NCBI GenBank assembly: GCA_001051155.2
Contig: JYIP02000004.1
Span: forward strand, 2,350,383 to 2,414,382
DNA length: 64,000 nucleotides
From: Chrysoporthe austroafricana
Taxonomy: Eukaryota; Ascomycota; Sordariomycetes; Diaporthales; Cryphonectriaceae
Reading direction: 5' to 3'
Made by a program: the position numbers and the translations under genes. This document shows, one piece after another, positions 1 through 11,790 of the stretch (positions are counted from its first letter, which is position 1; the number at the start of each line of letters is the position of its first letter). The notes under the pieces are model-generated. The model searched no databases, was not told the origin of the DNA, and saw only the letters and a list, made by a program, of their open reading frames with translations.

Positions 1-524
1 CCCCGAATCGAGAAATCATTGCCGACCGGCTGATTTCGGTCCTGTCCACCCTACTGGCGAGCTTCATCTACAATGTCGTGCTGTTCCTGTCGTACAAGAT
101 CTACCTGCGTCCCGCTCTGGTCCTGCACTTCGAGGGCATCCACACCGTCGAGCCAGCTCAGGCTGGCTTAGTCATCCTGACGACGCTGGCCCTTGTCTCT
201 GGCATCGCAGCACGGAGCTTCATCTTTACACCCCTGACCGCTACGGGCCGCACGGAGCAGGACGAAAAGGCGGCGCAGTTTGACCCTGTGGAGGCCAGCT
301 TGGGAGAGACGCTGTGGTGGAACATCTGGGGCTACACCACGCAGACCAAGGTCGGCATCGCGAGGACGGCGGTTCTGATGGCCGTGACCGGTGTCAACAC
401 TTATCTGCAGTGCGCCCTGACCATTAGTGGAGTTGAGAGTAGCGGTGCCGTAGCATATGCCTCGGTATGGACGCTCGCAGCATTTTTCACCGGCGTGGGC
501 CTGGGGTTCGTAGGTGAGGACTAA
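1..524 (+). CDS. 3' end of an unrecognised multi-pass membrane protein (5' partial)
   Basis: The frame is open from position 3 to a TAA at 522-524, giving 173 residues with no start inside the window, so the gene begins upstream. Four hydrophobic stretches fit membrane helices, at about nt 33-105, 160-235, 350-420 and 450-515. A polar loop rich in E, D and K (TEQDEKAAQFDP) lies between the second and third. I recognise no catalytic motif and assign no function; it looks like a fungal hypothetical integral membrane protein. A sequence resembling a 5' splice site (GTAGGTGAGG) lies just before the stop at about 510, so a further 3' exon cannot be excluded. Confidence 0.6.
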   Translation, partial: PNREIIADRLISVLSTLLASFIYNVVLFLSYKIYLRPALVLHFEGIHTVEPAQAGLVILTTLALVSGIAARSFIFTPLTATGRTEQDEKAAQFDPVEASLGETLWWNIWGYTTQTKVGIARTAVLMAVTGVNTYLQCALTISGVESSGAVAYASVWTLAAFFTGVGLGFVGED

Positions 525-1057
525 GGGAGCACCAAAATCTTTGGACATAGGGACGAGAAAGCATTCTAGATGAGCCGGAAAGATAGGGGCATCTCTCGGC
601 CTCTGTGACATCGAGCAGCTGGACGTCGTTGACCCTGTGGCAAGACAAATATTCACAATATATTCGTACAGACCATATCGCTCCGTATTGCTCTGAATCC
701 CGAGCCCCGCTGATGGGACGCTATGATCACATTGTAAATCCTTTTGAACAGTTCCTCATCAATGGTGGTTGTTTGACCGGTGTTTACACTTGTGCTAAGG
801 TCGGAAGTTACGTAAATGCATACCCTTGATTGTTGCATATAGGGGTTCGCTTAGAGGAACGCGACTTCCGTATGTGACAATTGATTGTTCCCCGTAGCTC
901 TAGCACCGGTCGCGACTTACCAAAAGCTTCTAGTAATGCGCGCCTCAGCGTTCTGAGCTCGCAGTCAGCAGGCACCGACATGCAAATGGTTGACAGACGA
1001 CTCGTTATCGATGAGTCTGTGAAGCAACGGTGTTAGATTCTGACCCCCCTTTACACG
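525..1057. other. Intergenic region before the ING gene
   Basis: This stretch separates two plus-strand genes. I see no conserved coding sequence, RNA gene or repeat. It should hold the 3' UTR of the membrane protein gene and the promoter of the PHD-finger gene. Confidence 0.6.
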
Positions 1058-3594
1058 ATGACTGCAGCGGTGGAGGCTAGCGGCGCCGACATGGAAGAGG
1101 AGGATCATCTGTCGCCGCGCCAAACATCAACCTCCATGCACGGCGCCATCGAGTCGCTTGGCTCGAGCCTGGGCTCCCTCGATGGACGCGCCGACCCCGA
1201 CGCCCAAGCGACCGTCACCGACTTCCTGGAGTTTACGGAACACCTACCGGCGGACATGATGCGCTCGCTGACGCTGATCGGGAAGCTCGACCGCGACTAT
1301 GCCGCCGCCTCGGCGCGCCTGCACGAACTGGCCAAGACTTGGGGCCAGCTCCCGGCGTTGCCCGCGGACGAGAGGCCGCAGCCTGTCACGCTGCGCGGGG
1401 AGATATCGGAGGAGCTGAACCGCGTCCTGACGTCGAGGGTCTATTCGCACGCCGAGGCGGTGCGCATGGCGGAAAATGTCAACCGCCATGTGAACAGGCT
1501 CAGGCTGATCCACGCGAAGCTGAGGACGATGCTCGAGAACTACCCCACCGAGGACGAGAACAAGAGCCCCGTGGCGGCGGCGAGGTCACCACAGGCTACG
1601 CGGGGCAACAAGAGGCAGCCGGCTGGCGGGGAGAAGGGCCGTCGACCGCGGGGCCCGAGGATCACGGTTCCTGGCGAGGTGCTAGCTCCTTATGATGTGG
1701 GCTACGATACAGCTAGCGACGAGAGTGACAGCAGCGAGGAAGAAGAGGAGGAGGAGATCGTGAGCCACAGACGGACGCCGGCGGCGCGAGGTGAAACACA
1801 GAAGTCGAGGGGCAGGAAGGGGCCTGAGAAGACGCCCAGAGCGCCAAAGCTGAAGATTTCCAAAACCGCTTCGCAGATCCCAGTTCCGAGTGCATCCCTT
1901 GGGGCCCCACCAGACGCGGCAGCGTTGCGGCCGCCACCCCCCGACGCTGCGATCGGGAGCGATGACGCTCCGTGGCTGCAGCTCACGCAGTGGGAGCTTG
2001 CGAGGTTGAGGAAGCGGATGAAGAAGAATGCGGCCTGGGTGCCAAGCGATACGATGATCAATAGGGAGCTCAAGATCCTTGGCCGTGGTTATGATGGATG
2101 GTCGTCTGCTAAGAAGAAGGCGGAGGAGGAGGGCGTGCCGTTCGAGCCGACCCTTCCGCAGCCCATCGTTGATGATGCAACGGGCTCTGAGCACCTACCC
2201 ATGGGAGCAGTGAGTCTGGATTCCGCGATAGCAGCGGAGGAAAAGACCCTTACGAACCGTGGCCACGAGCTCAACAAGGCCAAGAAGATTAAGAAGGACC
2301 GACTGTCCGACCAGGCGGCCAAGGAAGCTGAGGAGTCAGCAAGGCGGATCGCACTCATAGCGAGGAACCTCCAGGTGTCTTTCCAGCCGCCCCAGCCCTC
2401 CAGCCAAGCTCAAGCGAAGAATACTAAGAGACAGCAGAAGAAACGAAAGAGGGACTCGGTTTCTGAGGCTGACGCGGAGAAGCCGGACCCGGCTACTCTA
2501 AAGCGGTCAAAGACCGAGACTCCCGTCCCTATCCCCCAGCACATCAACCTGCCCCGTCATACCCCGATCCAGCCTCCCCAACTGACGCCTGGCGGTACAC
2601 AAATGATTCACTCCACGACACCGGTGCCCATCCCCATACACGGCCACGACCAGTCGATCATGGTTGGAACTAAGTCCTCGGCTGCGACGTCTCCTGCTCC
2701 CAGCACCGATGCGGGCACTACAACAACCCTGGTCCCGACTAAGGCGCCAGCGGGCGATACTCCTGCATCACCTAAGAAGTCAAACACACCCATCCTACCT
2801 CCTGTCCGAGAGACCAGAGCTAGAGAAGCTAAGGCCAAGGAGAAGGAGAAGGAGAAGGCTGCTGCACCGCCCCAGACCAAGACGACAGACTCTCGTGGAA
2901 ACACACCAGCTTCGACAACTCCCGGGGCAGAGACATCATTACGACGGCCTCCGTCCCGCGGACAGGCGTCAGGTCCAGAGTCTGGCCAGCAGCCGGGCCT
3001 GGCTGCAGAGCGACCCCGTCGCGCTAGTACTGCACGGAACACGCCTGCGCCTGAGCCGCCGCTGAGACAGCCTAGCAAGAGGATTAAGAGACCCGCGCCG
3101 GGCATTATCAGCCGGACAAACTCGGGCGGCAATAACAGTGCGATCACAAAGCGCAAAGCCGCCCCGAAAAAGTCCAAACGCGGTGCGCAGAAGAAGGAGC
3201 GTGGTCAGACTGCCGAGGCAGAGGCTGAGGTCGAGGTGGACGAGGAAGGCAATGTGATCGATCCTAACGAGGCTCGCTATTGCATCTGTAACCGCGTTAG
3301 TTTTGGGACGATGGTCATGTGCGAGAATGACAGTGTAAGTTGCACGCATTCCTATGTCCAAATAGCAGGCCGGCATGAAGGGAGAAGCCCGCGGCTCTAT
3401 ACTTGCAGTGGCTGGGATTGACTGACTGACTGACACTCCAACAGTGCAAGTATGAATGGTTTCACCTCGAGTGCCTGGGACTTAACAATGCGGCAGGGCT
3501 GGCTAAGACTTGGTACTGCCCTGATTGTAAGGTTTCGCTGGGACTCGATGAGAAGAACGAAGGAAGCAAGAGGGCGACGAGACGAGGCGCTTAG
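1058..3594 (+). CDS. ING-family PHD-finger protein (histone-modification complex subunit)
   Basis: Exons are 1058-3334 and 3445-3594, with a 110-bp intron 3335-3444 (donor GTAAGT, acceptor CAACAG), giving 808 residues. Unspliced reading destroys the zinc finger. The N-terminal part (about residues 48-165) is an ING domain (FLEFTEHLPADMMRSLTLIG). The C terminus (about 740-795) is a PHD finger starting YCICN and, after splicing, continuing CKYEWFHLECLGL and WYCPDC, the ING signature. Between them lie about 550 residues of basic, Ser/Pro/Ala-rich disordered sequence with an acidic run (SSEEEEEEE). ING proteins read H3K4me3 as subunits of NuA4-type acetyltransferase or Rpd3L-type deacetylase complexes in the nucleus. 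Which yeast relative (Yng1, Yng2 or Pho23) it matches cannot be settled by eye. It is far longer than yeast members, as filamentous-fungal forms often are. Confidence 0.88.
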
Positions 3595-4393
3595 GAACGC
3601 AACGGATTACTGTACCCTTCCATCCATGTCTCTGTGTCTTCAGATCCCCAATCTCAGGGCCAACCACGGTCCTCGAGGGCCTCCCGGTCTTCTAAGCAAG
3701 CTGGATCTACCGATCATTCTGTCTACATCGCGGCCCCGGATGGCTCGTCAAGGGGATCAGCTCAGCGCAAGCGGCCGTCAGAGAGTGCGTCCAAGTCTAC
3801 CAGACGTACCCGGTTAGTGGGGAGTTCTTCGTCCAAGTGACTGCACACATGGAGACGGTCTTCTGAGTGCTGTGTAGTATCAGGTGTGAATGCTGGCTGC
3901 GGAATGGCTCGTGAGCAAGATATACCTAAGAGTGTGCATTGAGGGGGGACAGAAAGCGTTGTACCGGCCAGAATCAGATCAGAATAGCCACTCAAGGTTT
4001 ACATCGTTCAAAGAGGATGCACATCTGTGCTGTACTAGCACTTTCTCAGGTCGTGATGAGGTCTTGATACCGCCCTCAGTCTTTGCCGATCTTAGCTCGA
4101 GGCCCTTCGCACTCCCTCCTGTCAGTACATCAGATATGTCACTTTCATATCAGCGAAAGACTGTCAAGTTCTTGAAGCCTTCCGATGTTCTACCTGTTGT
4201 GCTATCTTAAGAGCATACAAATAGTCGCTTTGTCATAGACCCATAGGCCGTCGGGTATGGGGTCTGTAGTCTGTCGGGACTCGGGCCGCGCCCTCAACGC
4301 GATCCTCAACAGCACCTCGAGTCTTGGAGAGCTGCACGACGAACACTTGTCCTCCTACCCAAACGCGAACCCCCTCATCGCCGTTCATCCGCT
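3595..4393. other. Intergenic region after the ING gene
   Basis: No supported gene. An open stretch at 3634-3840 encodes Ser/Arg/Lys-rich sequence similar in composition to the ING linker. It could be an alternative 3' exon, but any splice that joins it in frame removes the last PHD cysteine, so I leave it as non-coding. The rest should be the 3' UTR and the promoter of the next gene. Confidence 0.5.
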
Positions 4394-4897
4394 ATGGCGA
4401 ATTACAATCCCGCCTACCCGGCAAACGTCACTGTTGACGCCGGCGTCAAAGAATTCATTACTACGTTCTACGGCATCTCCGACACGCCGGGCAAGAACCA
4501 GGAGTGGCTCGACTTCTTCCAGGATGACGCTACGCTCGTGATGGAGAAGAAGGAAGCCACAGGCAAGGCCGGTATGCCACCACCAGTCCCTGCCCGCGCC
4601 CGCCTCTGCACAAGACCTCTACTAACGCGCGGACCAGACATCCTCCGGGTCCGCGAGGGCATGTGGGAGAAGGTCGCGGCCAGGAAGCACACGGTGTTCC
4701 AGGTCTTCCCGGCGTCGTTTGGAGGGTCTGCGGAGGACGAGCTCGAGCTCATGCTGCACGGGAGGGTGGTGTACAGGCTGAAGGGGAGCGAGGGCCAGGA
4801 GGACGGCGTCGACTGGGCAGGCCGTGCGAAGCTGGTTAGGCTGGAGGGGAGCAGAGAGTGGAAGTTTGCGTACTACCGAGTGTATATCCAGAGGTGA
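4394..4897 (+). CDS. Small NTF2/SnoaL-like fold protein
   Basis: Exons are 4394-4571 and 4638-4897, with a 66-bp intron 4572-4637 (GTATGC...ACCAG), giving 145 residues. Reading through the intron would insert a Pro/Arg-rich stretch that breaks the fold, whereas splicing joins EATGKA to DILRVREGMW. The pattern is that of SnoaL-like polyketide-cyclase/NTF2 proteins: an N-terminal helix (VKEFITTFYGISDTP), the W..FF..DATLVM strand, a long helix and strands ending FAYYRVYIQR. Such proteins are often stand-alone in ascomycetes, with unknown ligand. There are no transmembrane segments or signal peptide. The fold assignment is fairly firm; a specific enzymatic role is not. Confidence 0.75.
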   Translation: MANYNPAYPANVTVDAGVKEFITTFYGISDTPGKNQEWLDFFQDDATLVMEKKEATGKAGMPPPVPARARLCTRPLLTRGPDILRVREGMWEKVAARKHTVFQVFPASFGGSAEDELELMLHGRVVYRLKGSEGQEDGVDWAGRAKLVRLEGSREWKFAYYRVYIQR

Positions 4898-7264
4898 GCT
4901 GCATTGAAAGGGATGAGCGGCCTGGCGCTCTCACACGGGCGACTGTGTATGTTTTGCTGTCTGGTTATCCACTCCCCCTCCCCCCAATAAAAGAAAAAAG
5001 GGCAAAAAAGAAAGGGCGAGCCATGCAGTATGACATGCTCCCGTGCCGATATCGTGGTTCTTATCAGCCGACCCCGCCTAATGCAGCCCCTGATTCCCCC
5101 ACCTGGACGTATCGGCCCTCCCAGCGGGGTTGCAACGACCCTACCGGGCGCGTCAGGCGGGAGATCCGGAAGCGGCAGTGTGACCACGACAGACACTCTG
5201 GGTGCCAGATCCAGATGGCGGCATGAAGGGTGGGGTGTGCCCAGGAAGACGAGCCGGTGCCCCCTCTGGGAGGTCTGCAGGTACTGCGGTACTGCGGACA
5301 GGCTCGCGGGTGATCACCGCTGTCAGCCTCGTAGGGCCCTCAGGGAACGTGGACGTGGACGTGGACCGGTCAGGTGACGGGGGGACCGGGCCAGCGTGCC
5401 TCTCTGGCCAAGTACTAGGGACGACTCGAGATGGCCGGTGACACACAGCTGGCCTCGTTTCCATCCCAGGCTGGGGTCGAGCCGGGGCGACCTAAGCCGC
5501 TAAGCCGCGAGTGCATGACCACGCCGGGAGCCTTGGGGGATTGGGGGGGGGGGACAGCTGTCAAGGTTCGCCGGTGGCGAGCTGGGGGAGCGCAGCTAGG
5601 CACTGCACTGCACTGCACCAACACGTCGCCGTGACGAGGCTCTGGGGGACGACCCGGGGGCCTGCCCAGTACCTGCTGGGCGGGCACGCAGGTGGGCATT
5701 TTGATAGGCACCCGCGGTACGCTGCCGAGAAGTACGTACACTGGTACCCTGCAGGGGTGGACTCCAGCCGTGTCTCCTGAGGGAGAACCCTGGAGAAGGG
5801 TTATCCCACTACTAATACTAAGCAAAGGTTGAGTACGTCCGTACTATACGGGCGTACTCGCGATACCAAGGTGAGATGACGCTGGCACGGCTGGCTGGGC
5901 GGGCTGGACCCGCCACGAGGTCTTCCCCAATTAGATCTCTGGACCCCTGCCTCGGCGCTGTCAGGGGCGCTCTGTCAATCCCAATGCGCCCAGGTACCCA
6001 GCCCGTATCTGCCCGTGTCCCTCGCCCCATCTCTCCGCGCGCGTCGCAGGGCAGGAAGGCCAAGCCAAGGGCGCTGGACTGATCTGTGGCATGGGACCAG
6101 GGCAGGGACCGGCCAGACGAGCTGGAATCCAGAACCGCCGGGCGGCCGTGTCGACCCAGCAGGCCTTGCGCTTCTCGGGCGTGTACCGCGCAGGTACTCG
6201 TACCACCTGGTCGATACCTACCGCACTACACCAGTACTATGGTGCCCAGTAGTGCGAGTAACTCAGTACTGGGTGCCTCAACGGCGACCCCTGCACCTGG
6301 ACCGATGGCCCCGCTCCAGACCGCGGTGTCGCAGCAGCACCCCCCCCCCCTCGATGCCAGATGCCAGATGCCAGGGCCGGGGTTCTCCTTGGGGTTGACG
6401 TACCGAGTCCAGTCGCCTCCATATCTGCGTGACCAGAACCTCCCAGTCCTCCCAGCATCGGGGAGGGGGACGAGCTCCCTCCTTCATCGACCAACCTAGC
6501 CTGCTGCTCACCACCGCCCGTCTCCCTTTCAAGATCCGCGTTCTGTTGTTCTTCACGATACCTAAGCGCCCGCCCTGTCTGGGTCTTCGTTCGCTCGGAG
6601 GTCCTGACGCACGCAGGCACTGCTGCCTTTCTCCTGATACTGTACCTGATACCGGACCCGTGATACCTACTGTGCATTGTTAATGACGATACGGGCCCCC
6701 CTCGCTCCCTTCTTTACCTAGACTGACTGCCTTTCTCTGCTCTTCTCTTTGTCTCTGGATCTAGACCTTGTCGACGGCGACGTCCCCCTCCCGGCTGCCA
6801 CCCGCAGCCCCGTCAGCTACCTACTTGTCTACTGATTAATTACACCACGTCATCCGGCGTCCCCTGCCGGTGGCTATCGCTCCTTTGTCTGGCACCCGTT
6901 GCCTCAATCCTGCGACCGGACCACGTCCGCCTCGTCGCCCTCTCCGTCACTCGAGTCCCTGGCGGTCTGATATACTGGGCACGCCGCCTCCAGATCGCGT
7001 CCCCGTGACTCCCGACACTCTACTGACACGCGCCCTCCTCGTCACCGGTCACCGAGCGCGCCCCTACTCGTGGCCGGCCTGCGGGGGTCTCTCGACCTGC
7101 CTCTCCTCCGGAGCAGGAACCTGCTCCAGGCCTTCGAAGTCATTCGGATGCCCGGTTCGTTGTTGCCCCTTCGTCTCCTCGGCGACATCAACAACTGCCC
7201 GCTCTTGCCCGTCTACAGTCACAACACACATGTGAAGGCTCTAGGACCCCGCTGATCAGCGAGC
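4898..7264. other. 2.4-kb GC-rich intergenic region, rich in GTAC palindromes
   Basis: No gene is supported. The stretch between about 5280 and 6280 is dense in GTAC, GGTACC and CAGTACTG words that can pair locally, for example around 5698-5760 and 6185-6275. A CT-rich tract (about 6700-6780) and a Pro/Arg-coding GC-rich region precede the next gene and are probably its promoter and 5' UTR. Short open frames here overlap on both strands and have no recognisable domain. Confidence 0.6.
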
Positions 7265-10200
7265 ATGAAAGGCGCAAAGAAGGACAAGAAGAATGGAAAA
7301 GACGGCGGGGGTGTTGTCGCCGCGGTGACAAAGCACACCGCAGGCAAGTTCTCGTATGTGCCCCAGCGTGTCCTCCGCCTCCTCCAGAGAGCAGTCCTGC
7401 TGTCGACACTCATGCACAGATGCTAACGCCGTGGGGACCCCTCGCAGTGCCAACAAAGAGTCAGCCTCGGAGACAGAGACTTCGTCACCTTCGGTCCAGT
7501 CCCCCGTCCTGAAACCTACCAGCGTGCCTTCGAATGGCAACACCGCGCCGTCGCCCGCCCTAGACGCAGTCTCCGCGACGTCCTATGCCACGAACACGAC
7601 CCGGAGCACCAGCGACTGGATGCGAAATGTGCCGGCTCTGGGGAGCTCTCCTGGTGGAAACCTGATCAACCTGATGGGGGAATCTCCACCCACACAACCG
7701 TCATCCTATGAGGACAGCCGCGGCGCCGCATACGGGTGGTCGTCGCCACGCCAGCACTACAGCGGACAGGCCTCATCCATCTCGCCCCCAACCCAGTCGA
7801 GGAGGCCCTTGAGCTACCACATGGACAACCAGTACAATCCTTCCGAGGCGCACGCCCCGTCTGCGGCGTCCGCCAGGCGGGGCTCGATGCACTCACAGAC
7901 TGCTTACGCGCGCGGCCTGGCGAACCCGCCTCTGCCGCATCAGCCACAGGCCCATTTCTATGGCGCTCCAGATCTCGACCTGGACTTCGAGCCGAAGACG
8001 GGGATACGAGCTGGCGAGAGAGGATATGCGTACGGCTTCGACACGATCCCGACCCTGAACGGTCCTGGCGCTCGAGGCAAGGACACGGTCGTCCTGACGG
8101 GCTATGAGGGCGGTCTGGAGGTGCACTCGGTCACGAAGCATGGCCTCGACACGGTCGCGAGTCTGAAAGGGCTACGAGGTGGCGTGTACTATGCAAAGAT
8201 CCTGCCTTGGACCTTGAATGGTCAGGGCGCAGACCCCAGTCCGCTTGTGGCGGTTGTCGTTCACGGTCCCGTCCTGCCGTCGACCTCCGAGACCAGGGGC
8301 GATGGTAACTACACTGCTGGCCAGGACCGCTCTGGAGCCGCATCGCCAGCGGGTACAGATATCGGGCAGAGGGACGGCAGCGGGATCCGCGGTGCACCCG
8401 TTGACTTCTATCAGACCACGGTGGACTTGCACTCCCTGCAGGATAGCCGACACATTGCAGTCCTCCTGGAGGGTCCAAAGATCCCCTTGAAAGTGCCAAT
8501 CACGAGTCCTATCTTTCAGGCACCACCGCCGACCGGAGCTCTGCGGATTCTTGCAGACAACGGGAACGTTGTCATTGCTTCCGGTCAGACCGGCGAGAGT
8601 TGGGTTTACCGCCAGGCGAGCATTCCTCATGAGCCGGGGATCGAGTTCAGATGCGTGGCGAAGCTGTGGACCTGCCTGCAGCAACCTCCAGAGCCGCCTC
8701 AGGATACTGACCGGCTGCGGGCTGCTGCTCAGCGTCAAAGCGCGAAGGCTCCGATCATTGCCCTGAGGGGCAGATGGATCGCCTATTGTCCCGCCGCTCC
8801 CTCGTCTCAGATGTCACTGAGGGCAGCCGTGCCGGTGCCGGTCCAGGGCAAAGCACCGGGCCTGACGTCGCTGACGCCCCCTCAGCTGCCCAGCGTAGTC
8901 TCAGACGTCGACCTGCCAGCCGCCGACAGTATCATGAATAAGCTCATGCGGGAGACTACGCAGGAGGTCATCTCGGGTGCGAGATGGATCGGCGAGCGAG
9001 GCCTACAAGCATTCAACAATTATTGGAACAAGTCGGCAGTGCCAGCACAGCAAGCTCGATCGCCGACCAGCACGCCGGCCTGGAATGGCCCTTTCGCGTC
9101 GAGGACAGAGCCCCCTCAGTTCCCTCCGACTCATGGTGCAATGGCCCCCGCGATCACCAAGGAGCCAGGCCTGGTGTCGATTGTGGACATCGAGTCGTCA
9201 TTGAATTCGTCCACGATACACCCGATCACCACCTTCGCGACGTCTGGCTGCAGCTTCGTTTCCTTTGCGCCGAACGGGCTGTCACTCTTTACCGCCAGCA
9301 CCAAGGGTGATGTGCAAACGATATGGGATCTCATGCGTGTCCAGTTCACGAAGTCTTCGCCCTTGCACGCAGCAAGCTTGCCCAACCTGTCGAGTGGCCC
9401 GCGGGTGCGGCAGATCGCCCAGTTCTCTCGCATGACTGTCGCTAGAATTGTGGATGTATCCTGGATGAAACCGAACGGGGAATGTGTGGCCATGGTCACC
9501 GAGAGAGGCACGGTCCATCTTCTTGACTTGCCCACAAGTGCCTTTCTCTGGCCTCCTCCGCGCAGGCGAGGTCCTCCGCAGGAAACGAACGCGAACACCT
9601 CCGAGGCCAGCGCCTCGGCTGTATCTATTGCGACAGGTGCCCTGAACTCGGCCTGGGATGCTGCTCGCCCGTTGATCAATCGGTCCCGGCGCAGCAGCTC
9701 GAATGCCAATACACCGCAGACGACTAGCTCTAAAATTGTTGAGCATGCAAACTATGGCGGCAAGATGATCGCTGCGGGCATCAGTCATTCCCTTGGGAAG
9801 ACAGGGCACGCCATCAATCAGCTGAGACACAGTGGCGACAACCGCATATCGCTTCCTTCAAGCCTGAACGCCCCGGGACCCGCTTGCGTTATCCTCGTTG
9901 CGAACCGCAAGGACCATGCGCTCTTCGTTCTCGGGGATGGGCTCGTTCGGGCATTTCCCCAGCGACCGCGCAAGATGAACACGAGCCAAGGAAGACAGAG
10001 TGCCACCCGATTTCGGCGATACAAAGACTTCAAGCTCCCGATGCTACCCGACGACACCATGGCGCCGGCCATCAAGCGGCTCGTTGATCCTGACGAGTAT
10101 CTGGATCTCTTGGACAAGGAAGGGGACGGAGTCAACAACACCATGGTACTCACGGTTCGGCCGAAGCTGTCTCGACGTAACGTCAGCGCGGAATCATCGA

Positions 10201-10721
10201 TCCCACAGGCGGAAATCGAGTCGTCAGCTCCGTACCAGCCATTTCACACTGACAAACGAGTTGCAATTTTTGAGTATGCTCTTGGTCGAGCATCAGTTGG
10301 CCCCGTGCCGCAGCTTCCCACCGTCTCGGTGCTCCTCGGGGATGCTCGCCCGGATGACAGGTCTGCAGGACCTTCACCCAGGCGCAAGGCGCAAGCAGGA
10401 GCCTCGAAACAGGCGGCCAGCGACGCAAACGGGGGTTCCTGGGCGTTCGGTCAGCCGCTTGCTGTGAACAGGCTCATCCACCATCACAACATGAGTAGTG
10501 AGGACGAGGCTTTTACCATGTCGACGGATGACGTCCGCGCTCTGCCACAGTCGGCTATGGAGCGATCTGTAGCTCGTCACCGGGACGCCGCCGACGAGGA
10601 GCAGCTGGTGGTCACGACCAGGCGCCGGAGGGGCAGAGGCCGGAGCGGGGATGTGGATGATGATGACGGCTTCTTTGAGGATGACTGTGAAGTCCTCGAT
10701 TTTGCCGACCAGCGGGTCTAA
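7265..10721 (+). CDS. BCAS3-like WD40/beta-propeller protein
   Basis: Exons are 7265-7353 and 7448-10721. The intron 7354-7447 (GTATGT, branch GCTAAC near 7422, acceptor CGCAG) is inferred because the Lys-rich start MKGAKKDKKNGKDGGG is in another frame and splices cleanly onto SANKES. The product is 1120 residues. After a disordered N-terminal ~230 residues come propeller-like segments: TVVLTGYEGGLEVHSV, GALRILADNGNVVIASG, IIALRGRWIAYCP, then FVSFAPNGLSLFTASTKGD and ARIVDVSWMKPNGECVAMV. The RWIAY element and the FAPNGLSL(x)TAS repeat are typical of BCAS3/ATG18g-like proteins, which bind phosphoinositides at autophagic membranes. The C terminus (FFEDDCEVLDFADQRV) is acidic. The propeller is clear; the BCAS3 assignment is from motif resemblance only. 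Confidence 0.75.
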
Positions 10722-11357
10722 GGAGTACCCGTGGCCGGCTGATGTGACGGAAGGGGCCTCTTCAACAAATCCCAGGCTTGCCGAGGAAGAGACGCATCGT
10801 TGTTCGTTCGACAGCAGAATGTTGGTGGGCGATGCTGGGCACTTGCTTCTGGGATTTTTGAGCTCCTCACTTCTCCGGCTGATCTTTGGTAGTCTGCGGG
10901 CGTTGCGGTCTCTTGGGCGGTACATCCACGGATTACATAGAGAGCTATCACCCCTCAGACAAATACACCAAGTCTGAAAGACTATCCGTGGCCTATCATT
11001 CACGCTGCAATTCTGATGGAGTGCATGTATGACAAGATGCTTCCCGCGCGGCAGACAATGCCACCTGCAAACCAGCAGCAAGACAGACGGCGCATCGGGG
11101 CCAGATTATGTATGTTATTACTTCATTGATGTCTGCTGTGGTGGTACGAGCATCCGCTCATGACATGGTCTGAGACTCGGCGACCTCAAGAGCGAACGCC
11201 CGTAGCTGCGGCGAGGGACTTGGCCCCTATTTTCTGACTCCAATTTCGCATGATTTGCATTCGACAGCAAGAGTCTTCCAGTCGGCTTCTTCCAGCCGAC
11301 CTTCGATACTGCCCATTGTAAAGGCGCCCCTCTCATCTGTGCAACAACACGTGCCAC
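10722..11357. other. Convergent 3' region between the BCAS3-like gene and DPM2
   Basis: Two genes end facing each other here. I see only UTR-like sequence, with no conserved frame, RNA gene or repeat. Confidence 0.6.
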
Positions 11358-11790
11358 CTAGGCCTTCTTCTTGGCGGCAGCTTTCGCCTTGGCCGCCTTC
11401 TTCCGGTTGCTCTTGATCATGACGACGCTGAGGAAGGACCCGACGACCGCGGAGCCCAGCAGCACCAGGATCACGGGAATGCGGACGGCCCAGACGCGGG
11501 GCGGGAAGAAGTTCTGGAGAGGGTGGTCGGAGTCGACGAAGGGCTGGGGGGCAAGGGAGTCAGCGCAGGGCCCGGCACCAGCGATGGGTGGCGAGGGATC
11601 CGGGGGCTCGTACCATGAACAGGGTCCAGAAGGTGTAGTAGAGGAAGACGACCGTGGCGGCCACGAGCATGGCGATGCCCACGAGTTGGTCGAGCTGCGC
11701 ATGCGGCAAGGGGCGTGTCAGCTAGCTGCTCTCCCGACTAGCCACCGCCCTCGTCAGTCTTGAGAGCGGCATCCCACGGGGACGTACCAT
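11358..11790 (-). CDS. DPM2: DPM2, regulatory subunit of dolichol-phosphate mannose synthase
   Basis: Three exons on the minus strand: 11788-11790 (ATG only), 11614-11694 and 11358-11543, with introns 11695-11787 (93 bp, GTACGT...GCGCAG) and 11544-11613 (70 bp, GTACGA...CCCCAG). The 89-residue product has the family layout: helix 1 (LVGIAMLVAATVVFLYYTFW), the loop PFVDSDHPLQNFFPPR, helix 2 (IPVILVLLGSAVVGSFLSVV) and a Lys/Ala-rich cytosolic tail. DPM2 sits in the ER membrane, where it stabilises the DPM1/DPM3 synthase that makes dolichol-P-mannose for N-glycans, GPI anchors and O-mannosylation. The length is close to that of DPM2 in other organisms (about 84). The ATG-only first exon follows from the absence of any other in-frame start near helix 1. 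Confidence 0.88.

Noticed and set aside
3890..4210. 106-residue plus-strand frame
   Set aside because: No conserved residues; it lies between the ING gene and the SnoaL-like gene and looks like UTR.
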